Shown here in pieces: positions 23,027 to 30,612 of a DNA stretch of 38,251 bases. Source of the DNA: JBOFLG01 sp051657745 (GTDB lineage: Bacteria > Actinomycetota > Actinomycetes > Actinomycetales > Dermatophilaceae); the NCBI GenBank assembly GCA_051657745.1, contig JBOFLG010000059.1, forward strand, positions 1 through 38,251, written 5' to 3'. A program made the translations under genes and the position numbers. The notes under the pieces were generated by a model, which worked only from the letters and a program-made list of their open reading frames with translations, searched no databases and was not told the DNA's origin. How positions within the stretch are numbered: position 1 is the stretch's first letter; every line of letters begins with the position of its first letter.

Positions 23027-24246
23027 TCGGTCACCACTCCCCGGATGTAGTCGGCCGCGTGCCCGGCCCGGTCGCGCAGGTCGGCAAGGTCGTCACCGCA
23101 GACGGTGACATGCCCGATCTTGCGACCCGGCCGCACCTGCTTGCCGTAGAGGTGCACCTTAACGCCAGGGTCGCGCGCCATCACGTGCCGGTAGGCGGAG
23201 TACAACTCGGTGTACTCGCCGCCGAGCACATTCGCCATCACCGTGAACGGCGCGCGCGGCGACGGGTCACCCAGCGGCAGGTCGAGCACCGCCCGCAGGT
23301 GCTGTTCGAACTGGCCGGTGACCGCGCCATCCATCGACCAGTGGCCCGAGTTGTGGGGCCGCATCGCCAGCTCGTTCACCACCAGGCCACCGATCGTGGC
23401 CGAGCTCGAGGCGTCGGTGCGGGAAGATCCGGCGGGCGAGGCGTCGCCGAGGTCGAAGAGCTCGACCGCGAGCACCCCGGTGACCCCGAGCTCCCCGGCC
23501 ACCCGCAGCGCCATCTCGGTGGCGTGCGCCGCCCGCGTCGGGCTCAGACCAGGAGCCGGAGCCAGTACCTGCGTGCAGACGCCATCGGTCTGCACCGTCT
23601 CGACCACCGGCCAGGCCGCGGCCTGGCCGGACGGGCTCCGGGCCACGAGCACCGCGAGCTCCCGCTGGAACGGTACCCGCTCCTCCAGCAGCAACCCGGT
23701 GCCGGTGGCCGCAGCACGCCCCAGCCAGTCGCGAAGGTCATCGGGGGATGTCGCGAGCCGGACCCCGCGCCCGTCGTAGCCTCCCCGCGGTGTCTTCGCG
23801 ACGACCGGCCACCCCACCTTTGCCCCGAATGCGGAGACGTCGGAAGCCGTGTCCGCACGCACCCAGCGCGGGCACGGCACACCGAGTGCGGTGAGGCGCT
23901 CCCGCATCGCAAGTTTGTCCTGGGCGTACCGCAACGCGTCGGGCGACGGATGCATCACCACCCCGTCGGCCACCAGCGCCGCCAGCACCGCGGCTGGCAC
24001 CTGCTCGTGGTCGAACGTGACCACATCGCACGCGCGAGCGAAAGCGCGAACGGTGTCGGCATCGTCGGCCGACCCGACCGGGGCGCTCGGCAGGACCAAC
24101 GCCGCGCTCGCGTCCGGGGCCTCAGCCAGCACACTGAGCGCCAGCCCCAACTCGGCTGCCGGGCCGGCGCACATCCGGGCCAACTGCCCGCCCCCGATCA
24201 CGCCGACGACCGGGAACCCTCCGGGCGTTCGACGAGGCAAGGACAC
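23023..24246 (-). CDS. purK: 5-(carboxyamino)imidazole ribonucleotide synthase
   Basis: 407 residues, an ATP-grasp enzyme that makes N5-CAIR from AIR, bicarbonate and ATP. VVGVIGGGQLARMCAGPAAELG opens the preATP-grasp domain, VTFDHEQVPAAVL follows, and the ATP-grasp part contains VVAKTPRGGYDGRGVRL, LLLEERVPFQRELAVLVAR and VNELAMRPHNSGHWSMDGA. The C-terminal KVHLYGKQVRPGRKIGHVTV is standard. The GTG start at 24246 lies 6 nt after TATCCT, so a leaderless message is likely; the long frame upstream overlaps gtrA in antisense and is rejected. purE follows with a 4-bp overlap. Confidence 0.96.
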   Translation of the reverse strand: MSLPRRTPGGFPVVGVIGGGQLARMCAGPAAELGLALSVLAEAPDASAALVLPSAPVGSADDADTVRAFARACDVVTFDHEQVPAAVLAALVADGVVMHPSPDALRYAQDKLAMRERLTALGVPCPRWVRADTASDVSAFGAKVGWPVVAKTPRGGYDGRGVRLATSPDDLRDWLGRAAATGTGLLLEERVPFQRELAVLVARSPSGQAAAWPVVETVQTDGVCTQVLAPAPGLSPTRAAHATEMALRVAGELGVTGVLAVELFDLGDASPAGSSRTDASSSATIGGLVVNELAMRPHNSGHWSMDGAVTGQFEQHLRAVLDLPLGDPSPRAPFTVMANVLGGEYTELYSAYRHVMARDPGVKVHLYGKQVRPGRKIGHVTVCGDDLADLRDRAGHAADYIRGVVTE

Positions 24247-24252
24247 TGGGTG

Positions 24253-24258
24253 AGGATA
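24253..24258 (-). promoter_or_regulatory. -10 box (TATCCT), leaderless promoter of purK
   Basis: On the minus strand TATCCT is followed by 6 nt and then the GTG start of purK. It is 15 bp away from the divergent gtrA -10 box. Confidence 0.6.
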
Positions 24259-24273
24259 CCGAGCCCCGGGGGC

Positions 24274-24279
24274 TACGCT
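24274..24279 (+). promoter_or_regulatory. -10 box (TACGCT), leaderless promoter of gtrA-like gene
   Basis: TACGCT is followed by 6 nt and then the GTG at 24286. Together with the purK box it forms a compact divergent leaderless promoter of about 40 bp. Confidence 0.6.
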
Positions 24280-24285
24280 CGGCCG

Positions 24286-24768
24286 GTGCCCTCCACCTCC
24301 CCCGCGGCTCCACCACGACATCCTCTGGGGCGGCTCCTCCATCAGGCACGAGAAGCGCTCGACGTCCTCTATCGCGAGATGATCAAGTTCGGGGTGGTCG
24401 GCGCGTTGGCCTTCGTCGTCGATCTCGGGTTGGCCAACCTGCTCTGGCACACCGTGCTCGACAACCGCGTCACCTCGGCCAAGATCATCTCCGGGGTGGT
24501 GGCCACCACCGTCGCCTGGCTGGGCAACCGGCAGTGGACGTTCCGGCACCGCCGCAACCGACCGGCTCACCACGAGGTCTCGTTGTTTTTCGGCGTCAAT
24601 GCGGTGGCGCTCGGAATCTCGGCAGTAGTGCTGGCCGGCTCGCACTACGGGCTTGGCTTCACCTCGACCCTCGCCAACAACGTGGCGACCGTCGTCGGCA
24701 TCGGCCTCGGCACGCTGTTCCGGTTCTGGGCCTACCGTCGCTACGTCTTCTCCGGGGAGCCGCTCTGA
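24286..24768 (+). CDS. GtrA family membrane protein
   Basis: 160 residues with four transmembrane helices. REMIKFGVVGALAFVVDLGLANLLW, then ISGVVATTVAWLGNRQWTFR, and a C-terminal GIGLGTLFRFWAYRRYVF are the family pattern (PF04138). GtrA proteins are thought to move polyprenyl-linked sugars or support glycosyltransferases in envelope glycan synthesis. The first 30 residues are a Pro/Arg-rich cytoplasmic segment. The GTG start is set by the leaderless promoter. It is divergent from purK, an arrangement often seen in actinobacteria, and convergent with the histidine kinase. Confidence 0.93.
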   Translation: MPSTSPAAPPRHPLGRLLHQAREALDVLYREMIKFGVVGALAFVVDLGLANLLWHTVLDNRVTSAKIISGVVATTVAWLGNRQWTFRHRRNRPAHHEVSLFFGVNAVALGISAVVLAGSHYGLGFTSTLANNVATVVGIGLGTLFRFWAYRRYVFSGEPL

Positions 24769-24888
24769 CGCACCTCGCCGACGTGTCCAGCACTCGCTGA
24801 CCAGCCGGCCGGTCTCCATCCTCACGGTGGTCGGCTCTGGCTGGCACCGGCCCACCTCGGTGACCCACGCAGGTGCCTCGGCGCCCGG

Positions 24889-25884
24889 TCAGGTGGTGCT
24901 TTCGGAGAGGAACACCGCGAACAACGGCGGTCGGGGACGCACCAGTTCGAGTCGGCCTCCGGCCGCCTCGGCGAGATCTCGGGCCAACGACAGGCCCAGC
25001 CCGCTGCCGGATGACGACACCGACCGTTCGAACACATGGGGCGCGATCGCCGCAGGAACGCCATCCCCGGCGTCGCTGACCTCAATGACGACCGACGGGC
25101 CCGCCCGCCGGGCCGCCACCTCCACGGTCCCGGCACCGTGGGACAGCGAGTTCTCCAGCAGCGTGGTGAGGATCTGGCCCAGCGTCACCGGTGTGGCCCG
25201 CACCCGCAACCCCCGCTCGCCGTGCACGTGGACACTGCGCTTGGCCACCGCGAATGCTGGCTGCCACTCTCGCTGCAGCGACGCGAGCACCGAGTCCAGC
25301 GAGACCGCCGGATTGGCCTCGACGCCGCTGCGGGTGCGACTCATCAACTCGTCCACGACCCGGCTGAGCCGTTCGACCTGCCCGATCGCGATGTGCGCCT
25401 CCTCGGCAACCACGTCGAGGTCGCGGGTCAGCGAGATCTCCTCGAGCCGCATCAACAGTGCGGTCAGCGGCGTTCGCAACTGGTGGGAGGCGTCGGCAGC
25501 GAAGTCGCGTTCGGCGGCGAGCCGTCGGGCGCCCTGTTGCGCGCCGCGGAGGAGGGTTGCGTCGAGCCGGTCGAGCTCATCGATCCCGGACTCCACAGGA
25601 CCCGGCCTCGAATCGCCGTCGCCAAGCCGCTCCGCGCGGCTACGCAGCATCGCCACCAACTCGCCCACTCGGTCGGCTTCCCGCAGGGCCAGCCAGGTCG
25701 AGCCAAGAGCCGCCACGGCCGCCCCGACCAGGGCCGCGGCGGCAACCACCGCGACGTCGACCGGTGACACGTCGCCCGGCACCGGGAGGCCGAGCAGGTA
25801 CCGCGCGACCACCACCCCGACGACCACGGCCACCGTGGCCACGCCCACCGACCGGACCGCGGTCAGGACGAAGAGGCGGCGCAC
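24889..25884 (-). CDS. Sensor histidine kinase
   Basis: 331 residues. Two transmembrane helices (about 9-31 and 44-67) enclose an outside loop of only about 12 residues, so it probably senses something in or near the membrane. A HAMP-like linker (68-120) follows. The H-box is FAADASHQLRTPLTALLMRLEE with the phosphorylated His134. The ATPase domain has the N-box LLENSLSHG (Asn245), DAGDGVP, VFER and GSGLGLSLARDL. The GTG start at 25884 lies 3 nt after the regulator's TAA stop, so the two are one operon. The partner is the OmpR-type regulator upstream. The signal is unknown. Confidence 0.93.
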   Translation of the reverse strand: MRRLFVLTAVRSVGVATVAVVVGVVVARYLLGLPVPGDVSPVDVAVVAAAALVGAAVAALGSTWLALREADRVGELVAMLRSRAERLGDGDSRPGPVESGIDELDRLDATLLRGAQQGARRLAAERDFAADASHQLRTPLTALLMRLEEISLTRDLDVVAEEAHIAIGQVERLSRVVDELMSRTRSGVEANPAVSLDSVLASLQREWQPAFAVAKRSVHVHGERGLRVRATPVTLGQILTTLLENSLSHGAGTVEVAARRAGPSVVIEVSDAGDGVPAAIAPHVFERSVSSSGSGLGLSLARDLAEAAGGRLELVRPRPPLFAVFLSESTT

Positions 25885-25887
25885 GGC

Positions 25888-26559
25888 TTACTCCTGCGGG
25901 GCATCAAATCGGAAACCGACCCCGCGGATGGTGGTGATGTAACTCGGGTGAGCGGCATCGTCGCCGAGTTTGCGGCGCAACACCGAGATGTGCATGTCGA
26001 GGGTCTTGGTCGAGCCATACCAGGCACTGTCCCAGACTTCGCGCATCAACTTCTCGCGCGAGACGACTTTGCCCTCGTTGGCGACGAGCACCCGGAGCAA
26101 CTCGAACTCCTTGCCGGTGAGCTGCACCTCCTCGCCACGGAGGAAGACTCGCCGACCCTCCGGGTCGATGCGCACCAGGGCGTCGGGCTCGGCGTCGACA
26201 ACCCCACGCCGGAGCAGCGCCCGGGCCCGGGCGAGTAGTTCGGCGAGGCGGAACGGCTTGGTGACGTAGTCGTCGGCGCCGGCATCCAACCCGACCACGG
26301 TGTCGACCTCGTCGGCCCGCGCGGTCAGCACAATGACCGGCAGGGTGCTGCCCTCCTGCCGCAACCGTCGGCAGACCTCGAGCCCGTCCATCTTCGGAAG
26401 TCCCAGGTCGAGCACGAGCAGATCGGGCTGCTCGAGCGCCGCATCGAGGGCCGCCTGACCGTCGGTACAGACCTGTACGTCGTAGCCCTCGCGGCGCAAA
26501 GCCCGCGCCAGCGGGTCGGATATCGCCGGGTCGTCCTCGGCGAGCAGCACCGTCGTCAT
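25888..26559 (-). CDS. OmpR-family response regulator
   Basis: 223 residues. The receiver domain has the acidic pair Glu8/Asp9/Asp10, the phosphorylated Asp51 in LLVLDLGLPKMDGLE, Thr in VLTARAD and Lys in TKPF. The winged-helix DNA-binding domain (about 125-220) includes LTGKEFELLRVL and STKTLDMHISVLRRKLG and ends with YITTIRGVGFRF. The ATG at 26559 follows a TACCAT -10 box by 6 nt, giving a likely leaderless promoter inside the 13-nt gap after the adenylate cyclase gene. The kinase gene follows. Target genes cannot be read from this window. Confidence 0.95.
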   Translation of the reverse strand: MTTVLLAEDDPAISDPLARALRREGYDVQVCTDGQAALDAALEQPDLLVLDLGLPKMDGLEVCRRLRQEGSTLPVIVLTARADEVDTVVGLDAGADDYVTKPFRLAELLARARALLRRGVVDAEPDALVRIDPEGRRVFLRGEEVQLTGKEFELLRVLVANEGKVVSREKLMREVWDSAWYGSTKTLDMHISVLRRKLGDDAAHPSYITTIRGVGFRFDAPQE

Positions 26560-26565
26560 GTGCGC

Positions 26566-26571
26566 ATGGTA
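26566..26571 (-). promoter_or_regulatory. -10 box (TACCAT), leaderless promoter of the response regulator
   Basis: TACCAT on the minus strand, then GCGCAC, then ATG. It lies between the adenylate cyclase stop and the regulator start, so the two-component operon can be expressed apart from birA-cyclase. Confidence 0.5.
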
Positions 26572-26572
26572 G

Positions 26573-27646
26573 TCAGACTGTGGCGTCGCGTGGGCCAGCG
26601 CGGCGGCCACCTGGTGCGCGACACAGTTCGTGGAGCGTGACAACACCGATCCCCCGCAGGGTCCGACGGCGTCGCTCGGTGGCAACAAAACCGGACAACT
26701 GGCCGAGCACCGCGGCCATGTCGTCGTCGACGTAGACGGTGCCGGCAGGCGTCACCGCGGTGATCCGACTGGCCTTGTTCACCGTCATCCCGAACACATC
26801 GCCGAGCCGCGACACGACCCGGCCGTGAGCCAATCCGACTCGCACTGGGGGAAGGACGTCGTCCTCGGCCATCGCGTCGACCAGGTCGAGGGCGATCGCG
26901 GAGGCCGCCGCGGCATCGGTGTGCGCGAACAGCACCTCGTCACCGACCGTCTTGATGACCCGGCCACCGTGCTCGGTGATGACATCGCTGGCGAGCAACT
27001 CAAAATGCTGCACCACCCGGGCCAGCTGGCGCTCACTCATCCGCCGCACGAACTGGGTGAACGACACCAGGTCGGCAAAACCCACGGCCCGAACCGGGGC
27101 CGACGGGTCGGAGCGCAGTGCCGGGTCGGCGTCGGCGATCATCCGCTGCAACGCCCCAGTGAGATGCCGTCGCCACACGTACACCAGCAGCGGGTCGAGG
27201 TCGTCGCCGAGCCGAATGAGCAGCTCGGCCGCGGCCGCAGCCGAGCCCGAGTCCGGCACCGACCGGGTGTCCCGGCCCGCACCGTCCGGCGCGAGACCAT
27301 CCGGCTCGGGCTCGGTGGACGAGAGCGTCTCGGCGACGAGCTGGGACTGCCACACCGCGAGCCGGTCGGCCGTCCGGGCGAACGCCCGCGTCATCCCCAA
27401 GGCGAGCTCCTCGCTCACCGCACCGGACTCGACGAGCCGGGCCACCCGCTCCAGCGCCTCGCGGTCGGCCTCGGTGAACATTGCCTCGTTGTCATCGACG
27501 ACCTGGAAGCCCATGGCGTGCCAGAACCGCCGCGCCATCGGTGCGGGCACCCCAACACCGGCCGAAACCTCGGTGCCGCCCATCGACGCCGGCCGGCCGA
27601 GCAGGCTGCGCTCGACCCGGCCGGGCAGGTCGTCGCCATCGGTCAT
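26573..27646 (-). CDS. Class III adenylate/guanylate cyclase
   Basis: 357 residues. An N-terminal helical regulatory domain (1-170) with FWHAMGFQVVDDNEAMFTEAD and ALGMTRAFARTADRLAVWQ matches the actinobacterial cyclase regulatory domain. The catalytic domain (about 185-345) has the metal-binding Asp192 in GFADLVSFT and Asp236 in KTVGDEVLF, with Lys232 as the likely base-recognition residue, and MTVNKASRI. No membrane helix is seen, so it is soluble. The ATG at 27646 has an AGGAGG ribosome-binding site 6 nt upstream and overlaps the birA stop as ATGA. It makes cAMP or cGMP; Lys favours cAMP by family knowledge. Confidence 0.92.
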   Translation of the reverse strand: MTDGDDLPGRVERSLLGRPASMGGTEVSAGVGVPAPMARRFWHAMGFQVVDDNEAMFTEADREALERVARLVESGAVSEELALGMTRAFARTADRLAVWQSQLVAETLSSTEPEPDGLAPDGAGRDTRSVPDSGSAAAAAELLIRLGDDLDPLLVYVWRRHLTGALQRMIADADPALRSDPSAPVRAVGFADLVSFTQFVRRMSERQLARVVQHFELLASDVITEHGGRVIKTVGDEVLFAHTDAAAASAIALDLVDAMAEDDVLPPVRVGLAHGRVVSRLGDVFGMTVNKASRITAVTPAGTVYVDDDMAAVLGQLSGFVATERRRRTLRGIGVVTLHELCRAPGGRRAGPRDATV

Positions 27647-28440
27647 CGGTCGCCTCCTGGGCGCACGTGCACGACGTCGCCGGCGGAGAGCGCGGTGCTG
27701 CCATCGCGGGTGTGCACCACCAGTCTGCCGTGGATGTCGACCCCGGTGGCCGTCCCGCGAAGAACCGGTGCACCGGGCAGGTGCACCGTCACCGCACGGC
27801 CCACCGTGGCACAGGCCGAGCGGTAGGCGGATGCCGCGCGGCCGCTGGGCCCGGTGTCCTCGCCCAGCAGCGCAGCCAGATGGGTCAGCCAGGACGTGAG
27901 CAGGTCGCCGCGGTCGACTCCCGGGGCGCCAGCGACCCGCAGCGACGTGGCGGTCTCGAGCGGGAGGTCGGCACGCTCGGCGTCGACGTTGACCCCCAGG
28001 CCCACGACGACCCCCTCGGGATGCCACTGCGCGAGGAGGCCGGCGAGCTTGCGGTCACCGTCATCCGGCACCAGCAGGTCGTTAGGCCACTTCAGGGATG
28101 CCGCCACGCCGGCCACCTCAGCGACCGCGCGATGCGCGGCGAGGCCGGCGAGCAGCGGCACCCACGCCACCCCGGACGGCGGCGGCGGAACCAGGACCGA
28201 CACCGCCAGAGCAGTGTGCGGGGTGGTTACCCAGGGACGACCGAGGCGCCCGCGGCCGGCATCCTGGCGTTCAGCGACCACCACCCGCCATCCCTGCGGA
28301 CGGGCGCTGACCTCGTCGTTCGTCGAGCCGAGCCGGTCAAACACCTCGACCGGTCGCCACGGCCCGATCGGGCGCACCCGGGCGGCGTCGAGCCGGCCGG
28401 GCTGCCGTTGGGTGCGACGAGGTTCACCGGGTCCGCTCAC
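27643..28440 (-). CDS. birA: Biotin--[acetyl-CoA-carboxylase] ligase, no DNA-binding domain
   Basis: 265 residues. It attaches biotin, through biotinyl-AMP, to the carrier lysine of acyl-CoA carboxylases. Motifs are GRGRLGRPW (62-70, biotinyl-AMP loop), KWPNDLLV (117-124) and KLAGLLAQ. GVVVGLGVNVDAE follows, and a small C-terminal beta domain is present. No N-terminal helix-turn-helix is seen, so it is not a repressor of the E. coli type. The GTG start at 28440 lies 7 nt after a TAGCCT -10 box and is probably leaderless. It is divergent from accD, whose product works in the complex this enzyme biotinylates. Confidence 0.95.
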   Translation of the reverse strand: MSGPGEPRRTQRQPGRLDAARVRPIGPWRPVEVFDRLGSTNDEVSARPQGWRVVVAERQDAGRGRLGRPWVTTPHTALAVSVLVPPPPSGVAWVPLLAGLAAHRAVAEVAGVAASLKWPNDLLVPDDGDRKLAGLLAQWHPEGVVVGLGVNVDAERADLPLETATSLRVAGAPGVDRGDLLTSWLTHLAALLGEDTGPSGRAASAYRSACATVGRAVTVHLPGAPVLRGTATGVDIHGRLVVHTRDGSTALSAGDVVHVRPGGDR

Positions 28441-28447
28441 CGGGCCA

Positions 28448-28457
28448 AGGCTAGGCT
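28448..28457. promoter_or_regulatory. Overlapping divergent -10 boxes of birA and accD
   Basis: AGGCTAGGCT contains TAGCCT on the minus strand (28448-28453), 7 nt before the birA GTG, and TAGGCT on the plus strand (28452-28457), 7 nt before the accD ATG. The two hexamers share two bases, so RNA polymerase could serve only one side at a time. Confidence 0.65.
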
Positions 28458-28464
28458 CGGCGGC

Positions 28465-30117
28465 ATGCCGAGCGACACCGCGCGCACCACCGGCGCGAGC
28501 GACAGCCACGCCATCGGCGGCACCGACATCGCAGCCGACCTCGACACCTCGACCACCGCCGGGAAACTCGCCGACCTCACGCGGCGGGTGGCGCTGGTGG
28601 CGAACGCCGGGTCCGAGCGGGCCGTCGAGAAACAGCACTCCCGCGGGAAGAAGACCGCTCGCGAGCGGCTCGACCTGCTCCTCGACGACGGCTCGTTCGT
28701 GGAGATGGACAAGTACGCCCGGCACCGGTCGCAAGCGTTCGGCCAAGACCAGAACCGGCCCTACGGCGACGGTGTAGTCACCGGGTACGGCACCATCGAC
28801 GGGCGCACGGTGGTGGTGTTCGCCCAGGACTTCACCGTCTTCGGTGGGTCGCTCGGCGAGGTGTTCGGCGAGAAGATCTGCAAGGTCATGGACTTCGCGA
28901 TGAAGGTGGGCTGCCCGGTTGTCGGGCTTAACGACTCCGGCGGCGCCCGGATCCAGGAGGGTGTGGTCTCGCTCGGGCTCTACGGCGAGATCTTCCGCCG
29001 CAATGTGCACGCCAGCGGGGTCATCCCGCAGATCTCGCTGGTGATGGGGCCATGCGCCGGCGGCGCGGTGTACTCGCCGGCGATCACCGACTTCACCGTG
29101 ATGGTCGACCAGACCTCACACATGTTCATCACCGGGCCGGACGTCATCCGCACCGTCACCGGCGAGGAGGTCGGGTTCGAGGAACTCGGCGGCGCCCGTA
29201 CCCACAACACCAAGTCCGGGGTGGCGCACTATCTGGGCACCGACGAGGAGGACGCCATCGACTACGTCCGGGCCCTGCTGTCGTACCTGCCGTCGAACAC
29301 CATGGAGGAGCCGCCACAGTTCGGCGGCGAGAACGACCTGGCCCTCGCCGACGCCGACCGGGCCCTGGACACCCTCGTCCCGGACAGCCCGAACGTGCCC
29401 TACGACATCCGGGTTGCGATCGAGGCGGTGCTCGACGATGGCGAGTTCCTCGAGGTGCAGCCGCTGTACGCGCCGAACCTCACCATCGGCTTCGGCCGGG
29501 TCGAGGGGCGCTCGGTCGGGGTGGTGGCGAACAACCCGATGCAACTCGCCGGCACCCTCGACATCAACGCCTCCGAAAAAGCGGCCCGGTTTGTACGAAC
29601 GTGCGACGCGTTCAATGTGCCGGTGCTCACCTTCGTCGATGTGCCGGGGTTTCTGCCCGGCACCGACCAGGAATGGGACGGCATCATCCGCCGCGGCGCC
29701 AAACTCATCTATGCCTATGCCGAGGCCACCGTGCCGCTGGTCACCGTCATTACCCGCAAGGCGTACGGCGGGGCGTACGACGTGATGGGGTCCAAACACC
29801 TCGGCGCCGACATCAACCTCGCCTGGCCGACCGCGCAGATCGCGGTCATGGGGGCGCAGGGTGCGGTGAACATTCTCTACCGCAAGGAACTGGCAGCGGC
29901 CGCCGAGCGCGGCGAGTCGGTCGACGAGGCCCGGGCCGCGTTCGTGCGGCAGTACGAGGACGCGCTGGCCAACCCCTACGTCGCTGCCGAGCGCGGGTAC
30001 ATCGACAGCGTCATCACGCCGTCGAACACGCGGATGAACGTCACCACGGCGCTGCGCGCGCTGCGCACCAAGCGCGAGGCACTGCCACCGAAAAAGCACG
30101 GCAACATGCCCCTATGA
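28465..30117 (+). CDS. accD: Acyl-CoA (acetyl/propionyl-CoA) carboxylase beta subunit
   Basis: 550 residues, the carboxyltransferase subunit that moves carboxylate from biotin to acetyl- or propionyl-CoA, giving malonyl- or methylmalonyl-CoA for lipid synthesis. Features include KQHSRGKKTARERLDLLLDDGSF near the start, GGSLGEVFGEKI, LNDSGGARIQEGV (first oxyanion site), GPCAGGAVYSPA, and in the C-terminal half FVDVPGFLPGTDQEW and ITRKAYGGAYDVMGSK. Length and motifs fit PccB/AccD5-type enzymes; substrate preference is not decidable. The ATG at 28465 follows TAGGCT by 7 nt. The small epsilon-subunit gene overlaps its stop by 4 bp. Confidence 0.96.
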   Translation: MPSDTARTTGASDSHAIGGTDIAADLDTSTTAGKLADLTRRVALVANAGSERAVEKQHSRGKKTARERLDLLLDDGSFVEMDKYARHRSQAFGQDQNRPYGDGVVTGYGTIDGRTVVVFAQDFTVFGGSLGEVFGEKICKVMDFAMKVGCPVVGLNDSGGARIQEGVVSLGLYGEIFRRNVHASGVIPQISLVMGPCAGGAVYSPAITDFTVMVDQTSHMFITGPDVIRTVTGEEVGFEELGGARTHNTKSGVAHYLGTDEEDAIDYVRALLSYLPSNTMEEPPQFGGENDLALADADRALDTLVPDSPNVPYDIRVAIEAVLDDGEFLEVQPLYAPNLTIGFGRVEGRSVGVVANNPMQLAGTLDINASEKAARFVRTCDAFNVPVLTFVDVPGFLPGTDQEWDGIIRRGAKLIYAYAEATVPLVTVITRKAYGGAYDVMGSKHLGADINLAWPTAQIAVMGAQGAVNILYRKELAAAAERGESVDEARAAFVRQYEDALANPYVAAERGYIDSVITPSNTRMNVTTALRALRTKREALPPKKHGNMPL

Positions 30118-30488
30118 CCACGGCACCGACCCCGCCGCGCCGGTCCGACCCGACGACCGCACCGCCCGGCCGGAACTCGGGGAGCCCGTCCCGAGAACCC
30201 GCGCACGGCACCGCGCCCAGGTCGCCAGACCCAACCGGGCCCGACTCGCCAGACCCGACCGGCGGCATCCGGGTGTCCGGTGGCGCGACATCCGAGGAGA
30301 TTGCCGCAGTGCTGGCGGTGCTGGCCGCGGTGACGAGCCAACCTGGTGCTCCGGGCGACGTCGCGGATGACGCGCCGTTCTCGGTCGGGGCGGCCCGGGT
30401 GGCTGGCCGGTGGGGCAGGCCGGGGGGCGCGGTCCGGCATCCGCTCGACCACGCACCCGGTGCGTGGCAGCGCGCCGTCCGTCCCTGA
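30114..30488 (+). CDS. Acyl-CoA carboxylase epsilon subunit
   Basis: 124 residues. The ATG overlaps the accD stop as ATGA. A Pro/Arg/Ser-rich N-terminal half leads to IRVSGGATSEEIAAVLAVLAAV (about 50-72), the core motif of the actinobacterial AccE/PccE subunit, and the C-terminus with W...R......APGAWQRA also fits. This subunit stabilises or stimulates the alpha-beta carboxylase complex. Such genes typically sit between accD and maf. Here, three or four further genes separate it from maf. Confidence 0.85.
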   Translation: MTTAPTPPRRSDPTTAPPGRNSGSPSREPAHGTAPRSPDPTGPDSPDPTGGIRVSGGATSEEIAAVLAVLAAVTSQPGAPGDVADDAPFSVGAARVAGRWGRPGGAVRHPLDHAPGAWQRAVRP

Positions 30489-30490
30489 CG

Positions 30491-30516
30491 AATCGACCAA
30501 TAGGACGACTCTGCAG
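30491..30516 (+). repeat. Dyad repeat, copy A (left pair)
   Basis: ATCGACCAATAGGACGACT followed by CTGCAG. It starts 3 nt after the epsilon-subunit stop. It differs from copy B at one of 26 positions. Confidence 0.85.
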
Positions 30517-30523
30517 ACGTCCC

Positions 30524-30563
30524 GGCCCTGCAGAATCGACCAATAGGACGACTGTGCAGGGCC
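30524..30563 (+). repeat. Dyad repeat, copy B within a hairpin (left pair)
   Basis: The 26-bp repeat at 30534-30559 lies inside a 9-bp perfect inverted repeat (GGCCCTGCA at 30524-30532, TGCAGGGCC at 30555-30563). The unit could form a hairpin and may act as a terminator after the accD operon. Confidence 0.85.
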
Positions 30564-30612
30564 TGTGGATAACGGTCCGCAGGCTTCGGGTCAAACCGGC
30601 AGTGTTCGTAGG

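Noticed and set aside
22882..24768. 628-codon plus-strand frame across purK
   Set aside because: Only the last 160 codons are real (GtrA). The rest is antisense of purK and has Arg/Pro/His-rich shadow composition typical of high-GC DNA.
29116..30099. 327-codon minus-strand frame opposite accD
   Set aside because: It is fully antisense to a highly conserved carboxyltransferase gene and shows no family motif.
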